Below, one piece after another: positions 1 to 6,476 of a stretch of DNA of 7,930 nt. The stretch spans positions 1-7,930 of the forward strand of contig JAFKFE010001135.1 in assembly GCA_017308345.1 (NCBI GenBank), written 5' to 3'. A model generated the notes under the pieces. The model was not told the DNA's origin, searched no databases, and saw only the letters and a list, made by a program, of their open reading frames with translations. The stretch is from Alphaproteobacteria bacterium (GTDB lineage Bacteria; Pseudomonadota; Alphaproteobacteria; Rhizobiales; Rhizobiaceae). The position numbers and the translations under genes were made by a program. Every line of letters starts with the position of its first letter. Within the stretch, counting starts at the first letter, position 1.

Positions 1-835
1 GCTCGTAGAGGCAGTTGTGGAAGTAGAAATATTCGAGCTGGCGGAACTCGGCGCGCGCGGCCGAGAACAGCTCCTCGACGCCGCGTATATGGTCGTCCAT
101 CGAGCCGCCGACGTCGAAGAACATCAAGAGCTTCACCGCGTTGCGCCGCTCTGGCCGGGTTTTCACGTCGAGATAGCCGTGTTCGGCGGTGGCGTGGATG
201 GTGCCCGGCAGGTCGAACTCCTCCTCCGCGCCCTCGCGCACCCAGCGGCGCAGCCGCTTCAGCGCCACCTTGATGTTGCGGGTGCCGAGCTCGACGGTAT
301 CGTCGAAATTCCGGAATTCGCGCTTGTCCCAGACCTTCACCGCACGGCGATGCCGGCTCTCATGCTGGCCGATCCGCACGCCTTCGGGGTTGTAGCCATA
401 GGCGCCGAAGGGCGAGGTGCCGCCCGTGCCGATCCATTTCGAGCCGCCCTGGTGGCGGCCCTTTTGTTCCTCGAGCCGCTGCTTCAGCGTCTCCATCAGC
501 TTGTCGAAACCGCCCAAAGCCTCGACCAGTTTTTTCTCTTCGTCGGTCAGATGCTTTTCCGCCAGCCGGCGAAGCCATTCCTCGGGGATGTTGGCGACAT
601 CGACGGCATCAGGACCGCCAAGCGCCTCGACGCCCTTGAAGACATGCGCGAACACCTGGTCGAAACGGTCGATATGCCGCTCGTCCTTCACCAGGGCCGA
701 GCGCGCGAGGTAGTAGAAGGCCTCGACGTCATAATCGACCAGCCCGGCTTCCAGTCCTTCCAGCAGCGACAGATATTCCCGGAGCGAAACGGGAACCCGC
801 GCGGCTTTCAGTTCGAGGAAGAAGGGGATGAACAT
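1..835 (-). CDS. CoxE-like VWA domain protein, partial (C-terminus beyond window)
   Basis: The minus frame from ATG 833-835 is open for 278 codons to the window edge. The product starts MFIPFFLELKAARVPVSLRE. A charged linker (about residues 95-165) leads into a VWA domain with a MIDAS-type motif FFDVGGSMDD at 239-248 (D241, G243, S245), followed by a Phe/Tyr-rich strand. Proteins of this kind (VWA_CoxE) are usually near 390 residues, so roughly the last third is missing. The known family role is metal-dependent partner binding together with a MoxR AAA+ ATPase, in cofactor insertion or complex assembly; the substrate here is unknown. The moxR gene lies about 1.2 kb upstream on the same strand. 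The start codon is only 10 nt after the hicB stop, and the preceding bases (AACAATCCCACC) hold no good Shine-Dalgarno sequence, so translation may depend on coupling to hicB or be weak. Confidence 0.9.
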   Translation of the reverse strand, partial: MFIPFFLELKAARVPVSLREYLSLLEGLEAGLVDYDVEAFYYLARSALVKDERHIDRFDQVFAHVFKGVEALGGPDAVDVANIPEEWLRRLAEKHLTDEEKKLVEALGGFDKLMETLKQRLEEQKGRHQGGSKWIGTGGTSPFGAYGYNPEGVRIGQHESRHRRAVKVWDKREFRNFDDTVELGTRNIKVALKRLRRWVREGAEEEFDLPGTIHATAEHGYLDVKTRPERRNAVKLLMFFDVGGSMDDHIRGVEELFSAARAEFRQLEYFYFHNCLYE

Positions 836-845
836 GGTGGGATTG

Positions 846-1250
846 TTATCTGTGTCCCTCGATCTTTTCTCGGGCAGCGCTCGCAATGAAGGCGGAGCGC
901 GTAAGGCCACGCCGACCAGCCTCTTCGTCGATCGCCGCCAAAAGGCCGGCGTCCAACGAAAGGTTGGCTCGCACAGGTCGCCCGGAATCGATCAGCACCG
1001 GGATCATCACCGCGGATTCGCCGGCGGCGCTATCGATCTCGCCTGACCGCAGCAATTGCGTCATCGTGCGAGGGGCAGGCATCGGCAGCTGCTTTGCTAC
1101 CCGGGCCTCAGCCCATTCACGCATGGCCGACGTCGCGTCGGCGATGGCTTCCTCGGGATTTGTCCCGCCGCCATGGCAGCCGGGAAGATCGGGAACGCGC
1201 ACGCCCCAAACGTCCTCTGCGCCATCGAGAATTCCGACATAGTGCGTCAT
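846..1250 (-). CDS. hicB: HicB-type antitoxin with ribbon-helix-helix domain
   Basis: The protein has 134 residues. The N-terminal part (about 3-50) shows the HicB partial RNase-H-like fold, with the signature GVRVPDLPGCHGGG (16-29) and the NPEEAIADA helix. The C-terminal part (about 93-129, VRANLSLDAGLLAAIDEEAG...LTRSAFIASAA) is a ribbon-helix-helix DNA-binding domain. HicB proteins bind and neutralise the HicA RNase and repress their own operon. I chose ATG 1248-1250 because GAGGA lies 8 nt upstream and the protein then starts in the usual way (MTHYVGILDG). An ATG seven codons further upstream (1271) overlaps hicA by 10 nt and is the alternative start. With the chosen start, hicB begins 11 nt after the hicA stop, a toxin-first operon as is usual for hicAB. 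Confidence 0.92.
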   Translation of the reverse strand: MTHYVGILDGAEDVWGVRVPDLPGCHGGGTNPEEAIADATSAMREWAEARVAKQLPMPAPRTMTQLLRSGEIDSAAGESAVMIPVLIDSGRPVRANLSLDAGLLAAIDEEAGRRGLTRSAFIASAAREKIEGHR

Positions 1251-1261
1251 ACAACTCGTCC

Positions 1262-1456
1262 TCAAATCCATCCGGCGAGCCGGGCGATAGACCGCGCGAC
1301 CCCGGGAGACTGTTCCCGATGCCTCGGCACGATGATTACGACCTCCGGTTTCTCCGGATGCTCGTATTTGTCGTGCTTGCCTCCGCCGACATTCACCCAG
1401 CCATCACGTAACGGCCTCGCAATGATCTTGCGTGTGTTGGGTTCGATCAGCGGCAT
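1262..1456 (-). CDS. hicA: HicA-type mRNA interferase toxin
   Basis: This 64-residue protein matches the HicA fold, a small double-stranded-RNA-binding-like RNase. It opens with NTRKIIARPLRDGWVNVGG, continues with GGKHDKYEHP carrying the expected catalytic histidine (H28), then VVIIVPRH and a final helix ARSIARLAGW. HicA toxins cleave mRNA and tmRNA to arrest growth when HicB is lost. The usual G-S-H-H at the active site reads G-K-H-D here. The single His is retained and variants of this kind occur in the family, so activity is likely but not proven. The leader has no strong Shine-Dalgarno sequence directly before ATG 1454-1456 (AGAGCCTGTT), consistent with low toxin translation. A palindrome lies 18 nt upstream. 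hicB follows directly. Confidence 0.88.
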   Translation of the reverse strand: MPLIEPNTRKIIARPLRDGWVNVGGGKHDKYEHPEKPEVVIIVPRHREQSPGVARSIARLAGWI

Positions 1457-1474
1457 AACAGGCTCTAGTTGATA

Positions 1475-1488
1475 CGCAATATATTGCG
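1475..1488. promoter_or_regulatory. Perfect 14-bp palindrome upstream of hicA, probable HicB operator
   Basis: CGCAATATATTGCG is a perfect inverted repeat whose near edge is 18 nt from the hicA start codon, in the 60-nt gap between the acetyltransferase stop and hicA. Ribbon-helix-helix HicB antitoxins are known to bind short palindromes in their own promoters. The AT-rich core (TATATT on the minus strand) could also be part of a -10 element. The operator role is inferred from position and symmetry. Confidence 0.6.
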
Positions 1489-1516
1489 CAAAATTGGTGA
1501 TTTCAACGGATGCGCC

Positions 1517-1963
1517 TCACAGCAGATCGTATTCGATGAAGCCCGTCCGCCTTGCCACGCGATCATAGAGCCGGCGCGCGGTGGCGTTGGTCTCGTGTGT
1601 CATCCAGTAGACGTTCTTGACGCCGATCTTGCCGGCCTCGTCCTGCACCGCCTTGATCAGCGCCGCCCCTATGCCCTTGCCGCGCACCTCAGGGTCGGCG
1701 AACAGGTCCTGCAGGTAGCAGTTGTTTTTCTCGGACCAGCCCGAGCGGTGGTAGAGATAGTGGGTGAGGCCGACGGCCTTGCCGTCGAGCGTGGCGATGA
1801 AACCCTTCGGCTCGAACTCGCCGTCCGTGAACAGCCGCTTCCAGGTGATCGCGTAGACCTCTTCCGGCAGCTTCGTCTCGTAGAAGGTCAGATAGTCGGT
1901 CCACAGCCGGCGCCATTCTGCGTGATCGGACGGCGCAAGCGGACGGATGGTGATCTCGGACAT
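1517..1963 (-). CDS. GNAT family N-acetyltransferase
   Basis: The 148-residue product starts MSEITIRPLAPSD. GNAT motif A is clear: DLFADPEVRGKGIGAALI (86-103), whose R-G-K-G-I-G (94-99) is the acetyl-CoA pyrophosphate loop. Motif B follows with ETNATARRLYDRVARRTGFIEYDL, where Y133 is the usual general-acid tyrosine. The family transfers acetyl from acetyl-CoA to an amine; the substrate cannot be read from sequence. I chose ATG 1961-1963 because GGAGG sits 5 nt upstream; an in-frame ATG five codons earlier (1978) precedes that ribosome binding site and is less likely. The gene follows moxR by 75 nt on the same strand and may be cotranscribed with it. The GFIEYDL ending resembles small-amine or diamine acetyltransferases, but this is only a resemblance. 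Confidence 0.92.
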   Translation of the reverse strand: MSEITIRPLAPSDHAEWRRLWTDYLTFYETKLPEEVYAITWKRLFTDGEFEPKGFIATLDGKAVGLTHYLYHRSGWSEKNNCYLQDLFADPEVRGKGIGAALIKAVQDEAGKIGVKNVYWMTHETNATARRLYDRVARRTGFIEYDLL

Positions 1964-2038
1964 TTTTTCCTCCAACATTTTGACCCGAAGCTGCGGCAGC
2001 GGCCGCTCGCCGGCAACGGTCCACGGACGGGTAAAGCG

Positions 2039-2878
2039 CTATTGCTGGCGCCTCGCCATGAAGGCCAGGCGCTCGAACAGATGCACGTCCTGCTCGTTTT
2101 TGAGCAACGCGCCGTGCAGCTTCGGCAGCATGTTCTTCGGGTCGGCGCGCAGGTCCTCGGGCGCGATGTCGTCGGCGACCAAAAGGCGGATCCAGTCGAG
2201 CGCCTCGGAGGTCGAGGGCTTCTTCTTCAACCCCGGAACCTCGCGGATTTCGTAGAACTGGGTCAGTGCCGCCCGCACCAGGTTCTGCTTGATGCCGGGG
2301 TAATGCACCTCGACGATCCGGTGCAGCGTGTCGATGTCGGGGAAGCGGATATAGTGGAAGAAGCAGCGGCGCAGGAAGGCGTCCGGCAGTTCCTTCTCGT
2401 TGTTGGAGGTGATGATGACGATCGGCCGGAACTCGGCGCGGATCGTCTCGCCGGTCTCGTAGACGAAGAACTCCATCCGGTCGAGCTCCTGCAGGAGGTC
2501 GTTGGGGAATTCGATGTCGGCCTTGTCGATCTCGTCGATCAGAAGCACGACCTTCCTACCGGCCGCGAAGGCGTCCCACAGCTTGCCGCGCTTGATGTAG
2601 TTGGCGATGTCGTTGAAGCGGTCGTCGCCGAGCTGGCTGTCGCGCAGCCGCGAGACGGCGTCATATTCGTAGAGGCCCTGCTGCGCCTTGGTGGTCGACT
2701 TGACGTTCCATTCGATGAACTCCAGCCCGAGCGCGGACGCCACCTGGCGGGCGAGCTCGGTCTTGCCGGTGCCGGGCTCGCCCTTGACCAGCAAGGGCCG
2801 CTCCAGCGCGATCGCGGCATTGACCGCCACCATCAGATCCTTGTCGGCGACATAGGCCGCTGTGCCTTCGAAACGCAT
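2039..2878 (-). CDS. MoxR family AAA+ ATPase
   Basis: The 279-residue protein has all core AAA+ elements. Walker A is GEPGTGKT (33-40), Walker B is VLLIDE (111-116), and the sensor-1 strand is IVIITSNNEKELP (153-165). FLRRCFF follows (R170/R171, arginine-finger region), with a helical lid and PSTSEALDW (221-229) in the sensor-2 region. MoxR ATPases act as chaperones that remodel or metallate partner complexes, usually with a VWA protein, and the CoxE-like VWA gene lies downstream on the same strand. I chose ATG 2876-2878 because AGGAG lies 5 nt upstream. An in-frame ATG 18 codons earlier (2932) would add a tail not seen in the family. The gene is divergent from the 6S RNA gene. No clear promoter was identified in the 140 nt between them. 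Confidence 0.95.
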   Translation of the reverse strand: MRFEGTAAYVADKDLMVAVNAAIALERPLLVKGEPGTGKTELARQVASALGLEFIEWNVKSTTKAQQGLYEYDAVSRLRDSQLGDDRFNDIANYIKRGKLWDAFAAGRKVVLLIDEIDKADIEFPNDLLQELDRMEFFVYETGETIRAEFRPIVIITSNNEKELPDAFLRRCFFHYIRFPDIDTLHRIVEVHYPGIKQNLVRAALTQFYEIREVPGLKKKPSTSEALDWIRLLVADDIAPEDLRADPKNMLPKLHGALLKNEQDVHLFERLAFMARRQQ

Positions 2879-2981
2879 TTCTTCTCCTGGCTGTTTTGCG
2901 GCGACCGTAAGGAGGTGGCCCGGGGCGCGCAAGGCCGGGATATCACGGATGCGAATATCGTCGCTGCCGATGTCCGTTTCT

Positions 2982-3011
2982 CTGGCGCTCGGCTAACCAT
3001 CAGCCTATATT
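2982..3011 (+). promoter_or_regulatory. Probable sigma70-type promoter of the 6S RNA gene
   Basis: A good -10 box, TATATT, lies at 3006-3011. A weaker -35-like CTGGCG lies at 2982-2987, with an 18-nt spacer. Transcription would begin around 3017-3019, which is where the 5' strand of the 6S RNA closing stem starts. That agreement is the main support. Confidence 0.6.
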
Positions 3012-3017
3012 TGCTCT

Positions 3018-3175
3018 CGGCGGTCTGCGCTTCCCGGCAGGAGAAACTTATCCCCGGGGCCTTATCGATCCTTAGGGAGCTGTCCCTGGGAAGACCCGTG
3101 GGTTTTCTCACACGGCGCCCACCTACTTTGTAGGCACCCGGGATCGACCTCTCCACCGGTTGTGTGGATCGCCAC
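3018..3175 (+). ncRNA. ssrS: 6S RNA
   Basis: This is an RNA of about 156 nt between the divergent moxR and the 5-formyltetrahydrofolate cyclo-ligase gene, the classic location of ssrS. The two ends pair by hand: 3019-3030 (GGCGGTCTGCGC) with 3162-3173 (GTGTGGATCGCC) over 12 bp with several G-U pairs, then CCGG 3034-3037 with CCGG 3156-3159, then GGAGA 3040-3044 with TCTCC 3150-3154. After an open central region, TCGATCC 3065-3071 pairs with GGATCGA 3141-3147. Small hairpins sit inside (CCTAC/GTAGG at 3122-3134, CCGTG/CACGG at 3096-3115). This long closing stem, bubble and apical arm is the 6S architecture that mimics an open promoter and binds the sigma70 RNA polymerase holoenzyme. The exact ends are approximate. 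The gene may be read through into the downstream cyclo-ligase gene. Confidence 0.92.
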
Positions 3176-3256
3176 TCTCCCGATTTTGGGACCCATGCGG
3201 TAGAAAACGTCGCTCCTAAAACTCCATCCAAATCTGACCTTTTCTAGCGTCGGCGC

Positions 3257-3844
3257 ATGTCACTTTCCAAAGACCTGAAAAAACAGCTTCGCAAGGAAGC
3301 GCTGGCGCGACGCGATGCGCTGGACGAATTCTGGCGCGTGGAGATCGCGCTCGAAATGGCCGAGACCGCGAAGGAAAAAATCGACTTCGAGCCCGGCAGG
3401 ATCGTCTCCGGCTTCTGGCCGATGCGCTCGGAGGTCGATGTGCGGCCGCTGATGTTCGCGCTGCGCGAGAAGGGCGCCAGGCTCTGCCTGCCGGCGATCC
3501 TCGACAAGACCACGATCGTCTTCCGCGAGCTGGTGCGCGGCGCGCCGATGGTCGAGATGGGATTCGGCACGGTCGGGCCGCATGAAGAGGCGGAAGTGCT
3601 CGACCCGACGCTGATGCTGGTGCCGCTCGCCGCCTTCGACGCCCGCGGCCACCGCATCGGCTATGGCGCCGGCTATTATGACCGGGCAATCGCCAGGCTG
3701 GCCGACAAGGGCATCGCGCCCAGGCTGATCGGCATCGCCTTCGATTGTCAGGAAGTCGATCAGGTTCCGGAAGAGAACCACGACGTCATCATCCCGGAAA
3801 TACTGACCGAGAGCGGGTTGCGCCGGTTCACGCCGCAATTATAG
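3257..3844 (+). CDS. fau: 5-formyltetrahydrofolate cyclo-ligase
   Basis: The 195-residue protein is full length for the family. It carries the hallmark ATP/folate-binding motif GHRIGYGAGYYDRAIA at 131-146 and an N-terminal basic helix (KDLKKQLRKEALARR), plus FWPMRSEVDVRPL and LVPLAAFDARG. The enzyme uses ATP in the cytosol to convert 5-formyl-THF to 5,10-methenyl-THF, salvaging a storage folate that inhibits other folate enzymes. Its place just after 6S RNA is conserved widely in proteobacteria (ygfA/fau), where the two are often cotranscribed. The ribosome binding site is weak (the preceding bases are TAGCGTCGGCGC). A 66-nt gap separates it from the metallophosphoesterase gene, so an operon is likely. 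Confidence 0.96.
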   Translation: MSLSKDLKKQLRKEALARRDALDEFWRVEIALEMAETAKEKIDFEPGRIVSGFWPMRSEVDVRPLMFALREKGARLCLPAILDKTTIVFRELVRGAPMVEMGFGTVGPHEEAEVLDPTLMLVPLAAFDARGHRIGYGAGYYDRAIARLADKGIAPRLIGIAFDCQEVDQVPEENHDVIIPEILTESGLRRFTPQL

Positions 3845-3910
3845 ATAGTCTTTCGGCTCATGCCTTTTGCGAAAGTCATGCGGCTCGGCAAGCTTTCGAC
3901 TCGGGATCAC

Positions 3911-4735
3911 ATGAGACTCCTCTTCCTCGGCGACATGGTTGGCAAAACAGGGCGTACGGCGGTTTGGGAACAACTGCCGGGGCTGATTTCCGACTTCAGG
4001 CTCGATTTCGTCATCGTCAACGGCGAGAACGCCGCCGGCGGCTTCGGCATCACCGAGGAGATTTTTCGCGAGACGCTCGCGGCGGGCGCGGATGTCGTGA
4101 CCACCGGCAACCATGTCTGGGACCAGCGCGACGCGCTGATCTTCGCGCCGCGCGAGGAGCGCTTCCTGCGGCCGTCCAATTTTCCCAGGGGCACGCCGGG
4201 GCGCGGCTCGGGCGTCTACATCGCGCGCAACGGCGCGCGCGTGCTGGTCGCCAACATCATGGGGCGCGTCTTCATGCACCCGGAGCTCGACGACCCGTTC
4301 CAGGCTGGCGAGCGGGAACTCGCCGCCTGTCCGCTTGGCGAGCAGGCCGACGCGGCCATCGTCGATTTCCATGCCGAGGCGACGTCGGAGAAAATGTGCT
4401 TCGCGCATTTCGTCGACGGTCGCGCCAGCCTGGTCGTCGGCACGCACACGCATCAGCCGACCGCCGACCATCAGATCCTCAATGGCGGCACCGCCTATAT
4501 CTCGGATGCCGGCATGTGCGGCGATTACGATTCCTCGCTCGGCATGGACAAGGAAGAGCCGCTCAACCGCTTCCTGTCGAAGGTGCCGAAGGGCCGTTTC
4601 GAGGCGGCGTCCGGCCCGGCGACGCTCTGCGGCGTCGGCGTCGATATTTCCGACCGCACCGGGCTTGCCGAAAAGATCGCGCCGTTTCGTCGCGGGCCCC
4701 GGCTGGAGGAAACGGCGCCGTCCTTCTGGTCGTGA
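3911..4735 (+). CDS. YmdB-type metallophosphoesterase (TIGR00282 family)
   Basis: The 274-residue protein carries the complete dimetal site of the YmdB branch: GDMVGKTGR (D8), NGENAAGG (E39, N40), TTGNHVWDQ (N67), VDFHAEATSEK (H154) and GTHTHQPTADH (H179, H181), with GMCGDYDSSLG near the C-terminus. Spacing of D8/E39/N40/N67 matches what I recall for Bacillus subtilis YmdB, a 2',3'-cyclic nucleotide and cyclic-dinucleotide phosphodiesterase. The physiological substrate in alphaproteobacteria is not established. I chose ATG 3911 because the product then starts directly at the first beta strand (MRLLFLGDMVG). An ATG at 3860 would add 17 residues unlike the family. The ribosome binding site is poor in either case. 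It lies in a probable operon with the cyclo-ligase upstream. Confidence 0.93.
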   Translation: MRLLFLGDMVGKTGRTAVWEQLPGLISDFRLDFVIVNGENAAGGFGITEEIFRETLAAGADVVTTGNHVWDQRDALIFAPREERFLRPSNFPRGTPGRGSGVYIARNGARVLVANIMGRVFMHPELDDPFQAGERELAACPLGEQADAAIVDFHAEATSEKMCFAHFVDGRASLVVGTHTHQPTADHQILNGGTAYISDAGMCGDYDSSLGMDKEEPLNRFLSKVPKGRFEAASGPATLCGVGVDISDRTGLAEKIAPFRRGPRLEETAPSFWS

Positions 4736-4805
4736 CATTGATATGGGCGTGCGAAGTACCTAATTGCCGGCAACACTGCTCTAGATCGTAGAGGGGACGA
4801 CCTCC

Positions 4806-5493
4806 ATGCAGCTTGTCGAATTCCTGGCGCCGCACTTTGCCTTTGTTTCCGACCCGACCGCCTGGGTCGCGCTTTTGACGCTGGTGGTGCTCGAGATCGT
4901 GCTCGGCATCGACAATCTGATCTTCATCTCGATCCTGACCAACAAGCTGCCGGAGGCGCAGCGCGCCCGCGCGCGCCGGCTGGGCATCTCGGCCGCGCTG
5001 GTCATGCGCCTCATCCTGCTCGCCACGATCTCGATCATCGTGCAACTGACGACGCCGGTGTTCACGGCGTTCGGCCACGGCTTTTCCTGGCGCGACCTGA
5101 TCCTGATCGCCGGCGGCCTGTTCCTTGTCTGGAAGGCGACCAAGGAAATCCACCACACGGTCGACCCGCAGGATCATCAGGACACGATGGTGGGCGCGCT
5201 GCAGATGAGCCTCGCGGGCGCCGTCCATCATGTATATCGCCGTGATCCTGGCGGTGAGCGTGATGATGCTGGCCGCTACGCCGCTCGCCAACTTCATCGC
5301 CAGGAACCCCACGATCGTCATGCTGGCGCTGGGCTTCCTGCTGATGATCGGCATGACGCTGATCGCCGACGGCATGGGCTACCACGTGCCCAAGGGCTAC
5401 ATCTATGCGGCGATGGGCTTTTCGGCGCTGGTCGAAGGTCTCAACATGCTGGCCCGCAATCGCAAGAAGCAGAGGTCCGGCGAGGGGCACTAG
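4806..5493 (+). pseudogene. TerC/Alx-family integral membrane protein gene, frameshifted by an internal deletion
   Basis: Translation from ATG 4806 (GAGGGG about 9 nt upstream) gives a normal TerC N-terminus with membrane helices and the conserved acidic motif [13 protein letters not shown] (D36). It continues through [23 protein letters not shown] to LQMSLAGAV (residue 140, ending at 5225). The family-like sequence then resumes in another frame as [16 protein letters not shown] (from 5227) and runs to a normal C-terminus, ending at TAG 5491-5493. Homologues carry about 25 residues between these blocks, including the second acidic segment (roughly QI-LLD-VFS-DS). The pieces total about 228 residues against roughly 250-255 expected, and the frame change requires loss of a length equal to 2 mod 3, such as about 77-83 nt. 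Read in frame 1 alone, the product ends at 5573 with an unrelated Arg-rich tail. TerC/Alx proteins are thought to handle Mn2+ or other metals; this copy should be inactive unless the deletion is a sequence error. Confidence 0.88.
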
Positions 5494-5643
5494 GCGCCCC
5501 AGGACGCCGCCGGATCGCGCTTCAGCCCAAGCTCAACGGCGCGGCTGGACGAATTGAGCCGATTTATCTATAAGCCGGCCATTCCGACAAAGAGCGCCGC
5601 GCGCCTTCGCAGGCATGCCCGGAGCGTTCTGACAGATTGAATT

Positions 5644-5694
5644 CGAGCATTTTGCCGAAGACGGGGTAATGCACTTCGCTTCGAGATGCTCTAG
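5644..5694. repeat. Decayed rhizobial-type intergenic inverted repeat
   Basis: GAGCAT (5645-5650) and ATGCTC (5686-5691) form the outer arms, continued inward by GCCGAAG against CTTCGCTTCG around a loop near 5661-5673. The element ends in CTCTAG. Rhizobial genomes carry many intergenic palindromes with GAGCAT...ATGCTCTAG ends, and I assign this one to that class by resemblance only. It lies just before the yebC ribosome binding site, in the 221-nt gap after the broken terC gene; I see no gene in that gap. Confidence 0.5.
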
Positions 5695-5714
5695 CCGAAC
5701 ACGACAGGGGTGCC

Positions 5715-6464
5715 ATGGCTGGCCATTCGCAATTTAAGAACATCATGCACCGCAAGGGCCGTCAGGACGCGGTGCGGTCGAAAATGTTTTCCAAGCTGGC
5801 GCGCGAAATCACCGTCGCCGCCAAGACCGGCACGCCGGACCCGGCGATGAATCCGCGCCTGCGCCTTGCGGTGCAGAACGCCAAGGCCGTGTCGATGCCG
5901 AAGGACAACATCCAGCGCGCCATCAACAAGGCGTCCGCGGGCGACGGCGAGAACTACGAGGCCGTGCGCTATGAGGGCTACGGTCCCGGCGGCGTGGCGC
6001 TGATCGTCGAAGCGCTGACCGACAACCGCAACCGCTCGGCCTCCAATGTGCGCGCCGCCTTCACCAAGGCTGGCGGGGCGCTCGGCGAAACCGGCTCGGT
6101 GTCCTTCATGTGGAACCGCGTCGGCGAGATCTATTACCCGGCCTCGGCCGGCGACGCCGACAAGGTGATGGAAGCGGCGATCGAGGCCGGCGCGGACGAC
6201 GTGGAGTCGGACGAGGAAGGCCACACCATCTATTGCGGCTTCGAAAATCTCGGCGAGGTGTCGAAGTCCCTCGAAGCCGCTCTCGGCGAGGCGGAGTCGG
6301 TGAAGCCGATCTGGCAGCCGCAGAACAACGTCCCGGTCGACGAAGAGCGGGCGCAGTCGCTGATGAAGCTGGTCGCGACCCTCGAGGACGATGACGACGT
6401 GCAGAGCGTCTACGCCAATTTCGAGGTCGACGACGAGACCATGGCCAAGCTCAGCGCGGCCTGA
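5715..6464 (+). CDS. yebC: YebC/PmpR (TACO1) family protein
   Basis: The 249-residue length is typical of the family. The N-terminal signature [20 protein letters not shown] is diagnostic, followed by [27 protein letters not shown] and [18 protein letters not shown]. The middle domain has [22 protein letters not shown] and [18 protein letters not shown], and the C-terminus is acidic. YebC proteins were first described as DNA-binding regulators. The mitochondrial homologue TACO1 and more recent bacterial work support a ribosome-associated role in translating difficult stretches such as prolines. AGGGG lies 5 nt before ATG 5715. In many proteobacteria yebC precedes ruvC; here a small Rdx protein follows after 12 nt instead. 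Confidence 0.97.
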   Translation: MAGHSQFKNIMHRKGRQDAVRSKMFSKLAREITVAAKTGTPDPAMNPRLRLAVQNAKAVSMPKDNIQRAINKASAGDGENYEAVRYEGYGPGGVALIVEALTDNRNRSASNVRAAFTKAGGALGETGSVSFMWNRVGEIYYPASAGDADKVMEAAIEAGADDVESDEEGHTIYCGFENLGEVSKSLEAALGEAESVKPIWQPQNNVPVDEERAQSLMKLVATLEDDDDVQSVYANFEVDDETMAKLSAA

Positions 6465-6476
6465 CCGGCCAAGGAT

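Noticed and set aside
17..889. Plus-strand open frame of 290 codons
   Set aside because: It is the complement of the VWA gene, whose minus-strand frame carries the MIDAS motif. No ribosome binding site or domain.
1469..3133. Plus-strand open frame of 554 codons
   Set aside because: It is antisense to the moxR and GNAT genes, both with full motif sets, and overlaps the 6S RNA. It shows no recognisable domain and is an artefact of high GC.
3839..4738. Minus-strand open frame of 299 codons
   Set aside because: It is antisense to the metallophosphoesterase gene, which has all metal ligands.
3745..4791. Plus-strand open frame of 348 codons overlapping the cyclo-ligase and metallophosphoesterase genes
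   Set aside because: It is a wrong-frame reading of those genes; Arg/Ala-rich with no domain.
4563..5375. Minus-strand open frame of 270 codons
   Set aside because: It is antisense to the ends of the metallophosphoesterase gene and the terC pseudogene; no motifs.
5230..5493. Separate small membrane protein gene starting at ATG 5230
   Set aside because: It is the C-terminal half of the TerC protein. The Met is internal and no ribosome binding site precedes it.
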